Positions 49,301 to 61,806 of a stretch of 64,000 nt of DNA are shown here, piece by piece. The notes under the pieces are model-generated. The model saw only the letters and a list, made by a program, of their open reading frames with translations. It made no database searches and was not told the origin of the DNA. The position numbers were made by a program, and so were the translations under genes. Source of the DNA: Mytilus trossulus (taxonomy: Eukaryota > Mollusca > Bivalvia > Mytilida > Mytilidae); assembly GCF_036588685.1 (NCBI RefSeq), contig NC_086381.1:54559431-54623430 (forward strand), written 5' to 3'. Each line of letters starts with the position of its first letter. The stretch's first letter is position 1.

Positions 49301-51776
49301 TATGTTCTTATCCATTCGTGACAAGATAAGGGTGAACTTTCCGAATTTGCTGTTTAAAAAATGCAATAACCTTCGTCATTTTATCGCAGAGTTGGAGAAG
49401 CCAAATGTGTAAAAAAATCATGGAGAGCAGTATAAATACAAGAAGATTTACAGAATTAATCAGCCGAACCTATGTTACAATTTCAGTTTAATGTGATTCT
49501 CGGTTTCAGATTTAAAGAACTATAGGCCATAATATCGTATCTCTTCTATACAAACGAAAAAACCATGTCGTGATTGGTTGAATTCGCAATATGTATGACA
49601 TTTCAAACCAATCGTTCTGCTTTGGTAAACGGTTTTGCCAAAAAAAATCCTTATGCTTTAGATTCCAGAATACAGCGATCTAAAACGGAACTATTATATT
49701 CAAATTGGTAATCACAATAAATAACTTGATCATATAATGTAATTTAGCATTTGCGACTGGTAATTTTAATAGCAAATTAATGCCGGAATCGATATCCCAC
49801 AACATTGACTGCTTTATCACAGAATAATACACTCAGTGCAGAATTATTGGAAAACACTAACGGATGTCTCGTGTCACTAACATATTAACCCAATATCTGA
49901 TCTTGAACTTTGATCTGGTACCTTGATCTGGTACTTTGTCTGTGTGATGAGTCTCTGATTATCATTTCCTTCCTGAATTATTTGATTAAAAGCGAACACA
50001 ACGATGCGTGACAAGGCGACAGATAACTCTCACTTCCTGTCATAAAATATCCAAATACCACAAAACAATTGTACTGAATGACAGTAGGAATGTCCCAGAA
50101 GGAGAGGCTGAAATTAAAGATAAAAACAAATCATTTAAAAGCACTGTCATAAAAAGATCGAATCTCTATCGAAAAGAATCTAGTAATTGAGTCGGCCGTT
50201 TTCGATGTTTATATAAATTTGAATGCTTTTCAATTTAGACCTAGACTATGTATTCTCTCTTGGATACTAAGATTGTATAATATTCAATAAGCAATACAAT
50301 TATATTTGTACATATATGTGGAATATCAATAAATGTGTCATGATACATTATTTTACAGTTTGTCGTATGTGTTCAACACCACTCAAAGAAATTAATAAAA
50401 AACATTACATGTTTGCACGTGCGTGTTAACACAATATAATAATGTACCTAATGTAAAATTGCACAGTAAACAAATATAACATGGCGAGACCAAACATTAA
50501 GATTTGACGTACTCATTCATTAGAACAGGAACCAATTTTGGGACGAACAGACGGATGGGCATATAGTACAACATGTCAGCCTTAGTGATATAGACTAGTA
50601 ACCTTCTTCATACACACACAGAAAAATATCAATTATTTTTTCCAATTTCTTCTTTTTGGATACATAATTTATATCATCCAGTTTGATTTCCTCCTTATGG
50701 TGTCTATACATGGTCACTACAGAGCATGAAGAAATCGGCGAGAATCTAAGACGTCAAATATTTTGTTTATGTCATATTTCCGTATAGTTGAATTAATAAA
50801 CATATTTTTGTAACTTCTTCGTTTTTTTCTGTTTGATATTGAAAAAACCCAGCTGATGTGAAGACAATGTGATTATCTAAGATCGAAACTATTTAAACTA
50901 CTAAACATTGATTTCGCGTTCATTTTATGTTTACAGTTTGAACTTTCTTTGGTGTTTTGGATAAATCTGTGAATGAATTTCATAACTTACAAATTAGATA
51001 ATAAAATGTGTTTAAGTACATAATTTATCGTAATCTATAGTGAAAACTTCTTCAGATGATTTGTTCGTATGGGAAAATATAGATTATTCATTTTGATAAA
51101 ACTCAAAATCTTTTCGATGACCAACTTCCCTTTTTTATTCTATATTGAATCAATGCAATTAGTACGGTGTCTGACACCAAAAACTTTAGTCTCTGCATTA
51201 GCTAATCATAGATTATTTTTTTCCACGTGATGTTTGAATGTCGTGAGAGAAAAAATTGTGTATTGATACATGTATGTTTATATATTATATATTTTTTCAA
51301 ACGACCGTTTAACCATTATAAAAACAAAAGATGTGGTATGATTGCCAATAAAACAATTTTCAAAAGATACGAAAATGACTTACCATTTTTGATTGCTACA
51401 TTTGTTGAATTTAATGAATTATGTTTTCCCATGTGACTGGACTGTGACGATGTTATGATGTTATATTTTACTGTTGTCTCATGGTCTTTTGGAATTTTAC
51501 TTGAGCAATCGTTCGCTTTCATCATATAATTTTGTAATTTTAACGTCACTTCCGGTGTCGGATGACAGTCAAATGGAGAGGAATAGTATCTTGCATATTT
51601 GCCTGTTATCTGTTGTAGACATGCTGGAACATGGTCCCCGACACAATAATAAAATTGAAACAAAAAACTGAAAAGAATGGAAAATAGATTATTATATATA
51701 TATATAAATTTCATTTAAAAAATAATTGATAATTCATACTTCAGAAAAGAACATTTGTGCATATTAGTATGGGCAA
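46308..51776. repeat. Segmental duplication, block B (about 5.5 kb)
   Basis: The counterpart of block A. It is likely the source copy, because the gene exon it contains still sits next to its other exons (52921-53050, 55494-55530). B-specific stretches lie at 48619-48680, about 50388-50430 and about 51093-51145. Confidence 0.9.
47849..47919. repeat. Hairpin in block B
   Basis: Same hairpin as 39071-39141, with stem CTACTCGGTCATTCTCG against CGAGAATGGCCGAGTAG. Confidence 0.7.
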
Positions 51777-54700
51777 TTGATTATCTGTCGATTGAACTCA
51801 AACTTTTAATTTGTTAACTTAAAGTACATGTATGTGTAGTAGTTTAAAAGGTAAAATAATACATGTACTACATGAAGTTAATGTTTGTGTGTTTCGCGAT
51901 AAGTCTATATGACAATGATTCAATAGCTAGGTATACGGGATTGGTTTTGCCATTGCAGGTTGAAGGCCATTCGGTTTAGCTGTAATGGTTCACATTTTAG
52001 TCCGATCGTCAGTTATGAATCGTTGCCTCGTTTGCAATCATCTCACATTTCCTTAATTTTAGATAGGAGAGCTAACATATAATTGTCCATGGTTGTCGTG
52101 CGTGTTTGATCTTAATCGGGAAATTTGAACAGTGCTGCTGTCATTTCAATACGATTATCTGTGCCGCATAATTTCCGAATCAAGCTAAATAATCAATTAC
52201 CCACTGACAATATGTAAGAAGCAACACATATGACTGAAGTCCATTTTATAAGTTGTCTACTACTGTATTGTCCGTATTAACAACTCTCCGGCTGATCATT
52301 TTTGATCGTCTGCTTTCCTTTGATATTTTTTCTTAAATGTTATAGTTTAATGTTTAATGTTTCTTAATTCCTTTATTTGATATTATACTTCTAATTTTAA
52401 TTCTCGATATTTTTTATAAACTGTTTATAATGGGTGATAAGGTCATACATGCACATGTACTGATTGACGTGTTAAAGGCCTGACTATGTCACTTTCAGAT
52501 AAAAAAGAAACTTAAATAAAAGCGCTGTCCCTTTGCTATGAGTGTCTTATCTGCTGTGTATATACTGATTATGTGTCATTGGCGGATACCCCATTTTCTT
52601 TGTTTTTCTGTTATTCTGTACATAATACTATATCTATTGAAAGGTGTAATTTTTTAATATAGCGAATTATTACCTTTTATATTCATTGTTTAAAGTACGT
52701 ATTTGAAACAAATAATCATGAAACGATTTCTAGCACAAAACAAAGAAATGTAACATACCAACAAACTACATGTAACTTTTGATTAATTTAATTGGATATC
52801 ATAGTACATACATGTATTTACCTTATTTTTTAATGTATTTTTATATTTCATGGCAGGAAATCTAACTTTCGACCGACCAAGAAGCATTTAATTTTTTATT
52901 TCGTTTTTTTTCTGACTTACTTGCAAAGCGATGTTTCGTTTTCTTTAGAAAATTGATGCTGTGCCCTGATTAACTTTTGATCACTGTCTTTACATGATTC
53001 TTGTATAGTCATAAAACCCTGTTGTGTACAATTTCGACAAGCACCAACGACTAAAAGAAACAAAAATAAAATGTAATTATTAAGACATGAGAGCGTAACA
53101 AAGTAAGAGCAATTTTTCGGCTGTTTCATTTTGCACGGGGTATAGTAAATCCTTTCAAAATTATGCTTTTTTTTCTATTTTTGACAGTAGAACATGCAGG
53201 AAGTTGTATGTCTTGGCATGTTGGTGCTGAAAGCTATTTTTTATGTATACATTAACAAATTTGAACTAAAAAAGTAACTTTACACCCGTTTTCGGACAAA
53301 AGACATTCTTATTACGACAGGTAATTAATTTGAATAATTGTCTAGCCTCGACCTTAAACCTAAATATACATGCTTTTTAAGTTCTCAAATAAGTTTTATG
53401 TTTTAACATTCTAGCAGTTATATTGTATGCGAAATGCAAAAGGTTTTAACACAGAATGAAAATTTGTGAGACACAAATCAAGGGAAGAAATACTGGTGTC
53501 AAAAAGACCAATATCCAGTTTGAACATTTGAAAGATGTAATTTTTTGAAATAGATTAAAATTTTATATATTTTTTTTTCGAATTCAATGGATTACAACAG
53601 GACCATATCATACGTTTTCGTTCTTTTTCCTTTTTTTTTTAGAATGGATGCATTGTGTAATGCATTTTTATCAACCAATATGTTTAAATTGAAATACAAT
53701 ATTTTTCTCTTGTATCATTTATCTAAAGGATTTGAATACAAACAATTGTATATACAGGCTCCATTGAGTCTGTGCATTGTGTTACTAGAATGACATCTAT
53801 ATGGATAACTTATGTTTATATCGTACTAGTAGGACAATTCAAATTGAATATTTATGGCAGAATATGAGTATCTGTTGAAGGTCAATGTACAATGTATATA
53901 TTCAGATGTGTACGCCATTCAAATGTTTACTTGAAGGAAATTCAAATTGACTTTTATTGTGGTATTAGTTGACAAAAACAAAAAACTATTTAGAATCCTT
54001 TTTTAGAATTATACACCATGTTTAGGCTTAACCATTAAATACAAGATTGTAATTTATATTTGTGCTACACAACATGAACTACTAGGGGGATTTTTTTTTT
54101 AAAGAATTCTTTCATTTTGGGCATGACCGGCCGACATGCTTCAATTTGTATTTTGGTTATTCCATTATTGCTAAATAACACAACATTAGGATATTGTAAA
54201 CAAAACCGAATGATTGCTATAATTATAGTCTTACAACGGTTTGGATAAATTTCACGAGGACGAATGGCGAAGACCGCTCGACATCATTCAATTTGTATTT
54301 TGTTATTTCATCATTAATTAATAACAGAACATTCTGATATATAATACAAACTAAATAATGATTTATTTCGCTTGTTTTGAGAATTTTCAGATGTATAAGT
54401 ACCATTACTTTGATGTAGATATGATATGTGTCGTATCAAGAACTCATTTCATTTTTTTGCACGCAATAGTAAGTTCAGAAGCTATGAAAGTAAATCACGC
54501 ATTTCGTCCAAGAGACAACACATAATTGATTCAATGCTATCAAATTATACATTTGTAAGAAAAAGAGTCAAGTGTTTTCTACAATCAAGGTACCAAATGT
54601 ATGTCATGCGGAGTCATATGTTTTCAAATAGAGCAATGCTCTTGTTTTCTTTTGCAATCAAGCTAACCCCCATCATATGCATTGATTGGGGAAACTTATA

Positions 54701-55530
54701 TTATACATTAAAACCACAAATATTCAGGAATTACCTGACTTTCTTATCACATTCCGGTTAATCGAAATCACCTTCTCTTTTTGGTCAATGGCTAGACCAA
54801 CACTGTTACATGTACACACACACGGTAGTGTTAACAACAAGATATGAAAATTTAGAGTAAACTTTGACATAATAATTGATTGATTGATGGTTGCTTAAAT
54901 ACGGACACACCTACATAATTTCAACTTGCATACACATTCATGTGTAAAATATGTATAACATCTATTCGAACAGGTTTACCAATTGAAAATCCCTTCCAAA
55001 AAAGACACGGACGTGAATCGTAAGTTGTATTCACGCTGGCATATACACCCAGCATATATATGCATTCAATGCTCCGGTTTTCACTTAGTCTTAGGTTTTT
55101 GTTTTGACATACGGTCAGCATAAGTAAAGGGTCGGGTGGAGAAGGCCACGTGAGGTGCGCATGCAAAACAATTGTTAGCCCCCTACGAACGGTAATAGTC
55201 ACATTTCAAACTGTCTGGACGATGTGATGTTCATAATTTATGTCTGTCAGTTTTCCGGATGATTCGAGCGTTAGTACTCAATTAGGTCTATTGGACTATC
55301 CTATATATTTTTGTGTTTTTTGCTTTACTTGTTATGTGCAATGGATTAAGTGCAAAGTTATAAAAACATCGACAATACTAAGACATTTGCATTTTTTTTT
55401 AAACAGATTTTTTTCTACAAATACCATCAAAGAATTACTTAGATTTTGTTTTTTAAACTGATCCTATCTACAGTAAATATATTTTGAACTTACCTTTCAT
55501 GAAATAGATTATAACGACAACCAATAACAT
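51316..55530 (-). CDS. Eight-cysteine secreted or surface protein, 3 exons, about 172 aa
   Basis: Assembled by splice phase. Exon 1 is 55530-55494 (MLLVVVIIYFMK, donor G|GTAAGT, phase 1). Exon 2 is 53050-52921 (acceptor TTTCTTTTAG, reads VVGACRNC, donor AA|GTAAGT, phase 2). Exon 3 starts at 51667 (acceptor TTTCAG). It reads through FYYCVGDHVPACLQQITGK, ARYYSSPFDC and KANDC to a strong potential donor, AATG|GTAAGT at 51384/51383. If unspliced, it ends at 51316 with a hydrophobic tail (FSYLLKIVLLAIIPHLLFL). Exon 1 is a signal peptide. Eight cysteines follow, with two NxS/T sites. The tail after NG resembles a GPI-attachment signal, but it lies in an antisense R1 fragment. If the donor is used, further exons are unknown. 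I recognise no family; a small helical disulfide-rich ectodomain is likely. Confidence 0.65.
53051..55493 (-). other. Intron 1 of the eight-cysteine gene
   Basis: Reading frames within it (for example 53587-53793 and 54426-54761 on the plus strand) have no motif, splice context or homologue that I recognise. Intron 2 (51668-52920) likewise holds only AT-rich sequence, with the right border of block B at 51776. Confidence 0.5.
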
Positions 55531-57171
55531 CTTGTTTTGTTAAATCGATATCAAAATATTAAATTTGGACTATATTTTACGTGTGTACATGTAACAGTAT
55601 GACCCTTATCAACTTTCCCAAATTGTATTGTGACTAATACGTTATTTGCACAACTATGCATGTAACAAAAATGTCACAAAGTCCTATGCACTGATATGTG
55701 CCAATCACTTGTTTTGTATTTAATCACCCACGTGGAAAAAAGTGAATAGTTGAAATATACATTTGTATTGAACATATTTTTATCAATATATGAATAATAT
55801 ATATTTTCTTCAATGATCGGATGTAAGTGTCCATTGATCATCCTTCCGGAAATTTACATATAATTCAAGAACCGTGTGAATTTTTCAAGCTTGACTGAAA
55901 GCGGAATAATTCGATTAGTAAACAAAATATGACTCTTCTGTTGTTTTGTTTATTTGCCTTATAGGGTATTTTCATATAAAATTTAAAATTACATCATTTC
56001 AAATATTATACAATCTTTTTTTCAAATGTAAACAAATAGTGTTTCGTACAGGTACACATTTTATCAGTACTAAATTACATTTTGATAAGTGCGTAGATAA
56101 GAAAGTTTACTTTTTACTAAATAAAAATGTAGGCAAACATTTTAAATGTTTGAATAAGATTTATACCTGTAAAACGCCTTTTTGCATTTATTAAAGCTAG
56201 ATGTAAAATTCCCGATTATTTGTTTAAGACCGAAAATACGGTGTAGAATTACACAAAAGATAATATTGTTGTCTTAACCTACTTTATATAATGTCTTTCT
56301 GTAAAAAAAAAACTTAGACTTTGAACAATATAAAAGTTGAATATTGTGCTTGGCCATGATATCGATATTAAAGATCTTCAATAGAAAAAAAGAAGTTTAG
56401 ATTGTGGTATGATATCGATCTAAGTTACACGATGTAAGCCAACCATCGATTCACAAAACCAAAGTTAAGGGGTATATAATCAGCTAAACGTTGCAGGGAA
56501 CGTTACATATATCACATTCATTTTTTTTTGTATTTCTAAAATTCGTAAATTAATAAACATAATCGTAAAGCTAGAATTATCATTTCCTTGTCTATACTTT
56601 CTGCAATGCTTCTACATAACATGTGTGTAATACCGGCCGCTGCACCATCATTCAATATCGTTTAACTGCAGAGGGATGTTTCACGAATTAACCCAGTAAA
56701 CTGATTTATTAAGATATTTGTTAACAAGAAGATAGAATTTCTTATTTCCACGTTTAATACTTGATTTAACAACATAACACGTCCTAAGGCCATGAATAAT
56801 TTGATTTCATAAAGTTAAAATGTCTTCATCGTTCATGGGTATAATACAGTGAAATTGAACGTGTTATTATTATAAATATTAAATAGGATATCTTATCTGA
56901 TTAAACAACCATTTATCAGGTAAGCATGACTTAACCTACCATCTATTAATTAATATGTACATAGTTAGAATTTGATATACGGATAACGTGTATTTATTTA
57001 AATTCTAATTTATATAAAGCTGGATAAATGTTGACCTAGGGATAAAGTTGCTCCGGTTTAATGGTATTCATACTTTGAACACTGAAATTCAGCGTCTTGA
57101 ATACTGTCGTCTTTTGCTTGAAGATTGCAATACATCGTTCCTCTTATCTTGTATATGCTATGTTTTTCAAA
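55531..57171. other. Non-coding
   Basis: AT-rich. A Lys/Cys-rich frame at 55946-56194 is uninterrupted but unrecognised and lacks splice support. I treat it as chance. Confidence 0.45.
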
Positions 57172-57425
57172 AGAGGGACGAAAGATACCAAAGGGACAGT
57201 CAAACTCATAAATCTAAAACAAACTGACAACGCCATGGCTAAATATGAAAAAGACAAACAGAAAAACAATAGTACACATGACACAACATCGAAAAATAAA
57301 GAATAAACAACACGAACCCCACCAAACACTAGGGGTGATATCAGGTGCTCCGGAAGGGTAAGCAGATCCTGCTACACATGCGGCACCCGTCGTGTTGCTT
57401 ATGTGATTACAAATCCGGTAAATAG
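57172..57425 (+). repeat. Dispersed repeat R2
   Basis: ACGAAAGATACCAAAGGGAC, CAACACGAACCCCACCAAAC and CTCCGGAAGGGTAAGCAG in order. The reading frames inside it are repeat, not gene. Confidence 0.75.
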
Positions 57426-57844
57426 TCTACATTTTATACTAATGTTTCATAATTAAAAACACCGTCTCTTGTTAGTTCTGCAAAAAAGTAAAGTGTCTCA
57501 TTTCGTATGCAAATAAATCTTTATTGCATGTTCCTTGTTTAACCTTTATTATGAATGCTCGATTTTTGTTTAGGTCACATAGTTTTATGTTAAACTTTGG
57601 AAGAAAAATACCAGATAATCGATTTTTCCGTTATTTGAGAATTACTATAAAGGCTTGTCATGTGCACTGGGATAAGGAAAAATGGTCACACAATGTAAAT
57701 TATGAAATCGTCAGATCAATGTATGGGCGCCCCAATGTATATACAATTTGAAACACGTGAATTAACTTGAGCTTTAAGCTAAGATGATCACAATACGAGT
57801 TTGTTCATTGTTGCCTATAATTGCTTAACTTAATTTCTTAATTT

Positions 57845-57893
57845 CAACTTTGGTGGACAGTTGTTTCAATGGCATTCATACCACACCTTCTAA
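57845..57893 (-). repeat. R1 end fragment, opposite strand
   Basis: GGTGGACAGTTGTTTCAATG followed by GCATTCATACCACACC. Confidence 0.55.
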
Positions 57894-57984
57894 GTTTTAT
57901 ATTGTAACCAGAAAAAGGGGAATATATTGCATTTGTCTCTCGCTCTCTCTTACTTTTTGAGTTATTTTCCCAATTCAAATTCAG

Positions 57985-58149
57985 AAACAAAGGCATACGA
58001 ATCCAACAGGATAAACTACTTTAATTCTGAGTTCAAACCTTTGCGCTATAGTAATGAAATATTTTTGCAATGTCCAATAGTTACACAAGAGGAAGAAAAC
58101 AATGAATTGTTGAACCAAACTACATTGTGACTATCACATATAAAATAAA
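57985..58149 (+). CDS. Possible last exon of an unidentified gene
   Basis: A pyrimidine-rich stretch ending CAATTCAAATTCAG precedes an open stretch (phase 1 entry) starting ETKAYESNRINYF and ending EEENNELLNQTTL, with a stop at 58128-58130 and AATAAA at 58144-58149. The acidic, Tyr-containing tail would suit a cytoplasmic end. No upstream exon was found. A second open piece at 58339-58566 is even less certain. Confidence 0.25.
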
Positions 58150-58569
58150 TGTAAACACAACCGTACATATCAACAAGAACTATGTATATCATTATCTATA
58201 AAACAAAGGGATTTACTCAAGTTGAAAATGTTGATTTTAAAACCTAACATTATTCACAGGACAGCTCTTGACAAAACTAATATAGAAGTGACAGCATGCA
58301 AGAACACCCATAAAACTTTAAAAAAATTCTGCTAATGTATGATTTCTCTCATCTTTCTAATTTTTCGTTTTGAATATCTGATTGAATTCGAGCATATGAA
58401 GTATAATATACAAATTCCACTGCTGACTAATTTTGATGATTGTTTTTCGCTAAAAACCCAGCAGCAAATATCTCATGTAGATTCAGGACGAGAGTTATCA
58501 TACAATGAGTTGAATATGTTACATGTTACAACATGCAGCAAATTGTTACTGGCAATGCAAAAATGAGGG

Positions 58570-59955
58570 TCTAATTGTAAGGGGAAAGAAATTGTCATTA
58601 TTAAATCATTTAAATAGCATTATTCTGGATGGACGTACAAAATGTAGCTGCGACAAAAATACAAAAGGAGGATCGAGAAGATAATGTTGCATGGTGTTCA
58701 TGATTCTCAAACAACCCCTTTAAACGAACGTCATTTAAATATATGATAGCATACAACTGGGTAAAACAAATTAAATATGAATTTGTATAGTTATAGTAAA
58801 AAAGAATTTAAGTAGATTACAAGTGAATTGCTGACTGAAGAATATCAGCATGTTATAAATAGCAATATAAGATAGAATTGTGTGGTAGTTATTATATAAC
58901 AAAACTAAGAAATGGCCTTGGTAGGACCTTCGTTTTTCTCAATTCAAGGACAGCTGTCAGCCTGATGCGACAAAAGACACGTTGGGTCAAAATATCTTTT
59001 TTTATTGTTTCAACAACATGTGTAATTTGTATGAAAGTATATATATAACGCAATTTTCAGATATTTTCCTAAAATTTAATTTAACATATTTTGAATTCGA
59101 AATTACGGTCATGACGGTTGCTAAGCTTGTTATAAACAGCAAGCAGCGTTTAACGACCGGTCTAAATAAAACCAAAAAGTAACCATATTCCACTACATTA
59201 TTCATTAAAAAGTGAAACAGTCCGAGAGCTATTTGATCACATTGCACCTTCGTTATTATGACAAGCATAACATAATCAGATGCAGATATCATTTACACAT
59301 GTGTAATTGTGCATATACAATTGTATGCATTACTTAACTTTTTTTTCTTAAACGTTTGAAAAAGTATTATTTCACCCCTACTGTTTTTAACAAAAAAACA
59401 TGTGAAAATTAGAATATTCAACAAAATTTATTTCAATAGCAATGTGTTAGTCTTCATAACATTTTGCTATTTAATAATATATTTTATATAAACGTTTTAA
59501 GAGTTTATAATATTGACTGGGGTCATGTTGTCTTTTGAGGTGAAGCTGTAACATGTATTCAAAAAAGAATTCAATACGCAGGTATTGGTGTATGCGATGT
59601 ACACCATGCCTCATGTTTGTCATTATAAAACGCGTCTACCAACATTAATGTAATACTTGCCACTGGACTAGGATTAATCTGTTAATGAAACAGCTATCCA
59701 TCATTTATTTACTAAACTATGTCTTAGGATACAGGATTAGAAGGTGTGCCGTTTATAGTTAAAATACTGCAATTTATTTGTGTTGAATATTGTTTTTTTT
59801 TTCAAGTTCAGTAGCTTTATATATTTGCTGTGAATATACATAAACTCTTTTCATTTGTGTTTGTTTTTCTGCATCAGATACGAGGAGGATTGTTAGAGCT
59901 TTTAAGATCACAATCCTAGAGCATCGTCCCTTGGTGTCTGTTGCAGCTAAACAAT
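58570..59955. other. Non-coding
   Basis: AT-rich; no gene or recognised repeat. GACAAAAGACACGTTGGGTC at 58968-58987 faintly resembles part of R4. Confidence 0.45.
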
Positions 59956-60226
59956 CATTTATTTTTATATTTTATATTTATACATTTTCAGCAAAATATT
60001 ATAAAATCAAGTGAGAAAAAAAAATGGGGTTTGCCACATCTCTGGAGTAGCAACTCTCAAATACTTTTTTATTTAACAAATAATACCTGTATGACTATTT
60101 CAATAGTTTATTTTACAATGTTATGTAAAATACTGTATGTTGTATCAATCATATATGTTATGTGTATATGCCCCCCTGGGGACCTAATTTGGAAAATAAA
60201 ATTTATCTTATCTTATCTTATCTTAT
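59956..60226 (+). mobile_element. LINE 3' end with TTATC tail
   Basis: Ends GCCCCCCTGGGGACCTAATT, then AATAAAATTTATC and four to five ATCTT repeats. This is the 3' end and microsatellite tail typical of CR1/L2-like LINEs. Only the 3' end is present; the left border is approximate. Confidence 0.6.
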
Positions 60227-61806
60227 AGACGAATACTAGTATTCATAAAACATTATCTCTATAGGGCTTGTATATCGTCTTTTTATCGTGAATTTAAATC
60301 CACTGTTGAGATATATACGAACTTAGTATTATTTTTCATCAAATGCAAACAATAAAAAGATTAATTTCCCTGTCCTTATCTGGTATTTTAAAAGACGTGA
60401 TAAAACTGTGTGTAAAATAAATAATACGTACAATCATGTAGAGTATAATCAATAAAAAAAATAAAAGTTTATACAAGTTAATACAAAGAGGAAGTGTATA
60501 TGTACATTTAGATTGACTTCGATAGATCCACGTGGTAATTTTTGTCTTCTTCATTTGATGAATGATAAATGTTTGCATGGTTTGTTATATTAGCATTGAC
60601 AATACATATCGATTTCAGTGGCCTAATTAGAGATTTTTAACCCATTTGACCCTATAACACCACAGACGACGACTTGTAGCTATCATCAGACATATCAATT
60701 AAAGGTTAATTAAGTAAAAACTTACCTGAAAAAACATCAATACAGAAAAAGACTGAAATTAATATGTAAATATCCATTGAATAAAACTGATCGCGTTTTA
60801 TACACCTGACATTTTTATTTTCTCTATCATGTTTCAAAATGAAAGTGAACTTTGCTTATCCGTGTACGTAAAACGTTTAATCATAGGTAAAAATAGGATA
60901 CACCTACATATTTACAGGTGTATACATCTTTGACAATTTTCGTTGTACGGTATGTGCTTACTATGCGGCACAAATGCGGAATTCCGGATGTTAAGTTGAC
61001 TTAGTAGCCTTGATTATAGCTTATCAGTCGGCTATTTGTTTACTTTTGTATATGATCTAATCGATTATGTGAACTCGTAACAGATGCAATTGAGGGTTGG
61101 AAAGGCCATCGATCATCGTCTATTTTTAATTTGACATTTCACTTGTCAATTTAAGCAATTTAGAATGTTTCCCCCCAACCGAGATAACAAAAAAATACTT
61201 TAATCTTTTGACATTTGAAAGTGTGAAAAAATGAAAAGAGGTTTAACACAAAACAAAAAAGTAGATAAAAAACCCACAATCTTTCATGTATTATAATTTA
61301 AAATGAAAATGTAACAGACACGTTGAAAGGAAAATATTTAATTATAGACAACCTTAAATGCTTGAAGTAAAAAAAAATTGAGGTAAAGAAGAACGAAAAA
61401 AGGCAATAAAAATAAAAAACAAAACAAACTACATTTTTAATTCGATCCGGAATTCGAGAGTGTACTAGAATCAATCATCAAAGAAAACATGTAAAATTAT
61501 ATCAAAATGTTAAATCCTGATTGAATAGAACTTGACTCTTGAAAATAACCAATGGAATCTGATTGAACTTAACCGTCGCACTTGACTTAAAGTAGCTTAT
61601 TTTTTCCCTATACATTATATCATTTTTGCCTTTGAATTGGAAAACTCCATATGTTCTACTGTACAAATTATGAAATAATAAAGTTCATCAATAAATCTGT
61701 CATTGCATGCTGATAGGTCGACAGATAATTTTACACATGTACATCAAACACTACAGTTGTCACTAACAGGCATATAATAGAGCTACAGTAAATAATACAT
61801 TTTGTG
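60227..61806. other. Non-coding
   Basis: AT-rich; no gene supported. Confidence 0.45.

Noticed and set aside
53587..54761. Plus-strand frames of 68 and 111 residues
   Set aside because: They lie in intron 1 of the minus-strand gene, with low-complexity content and no recognisable domain.
57097..57329. Opposed frames of 61-69 residues
   Set aside because: Both lie largely within an R2 repeat copy.
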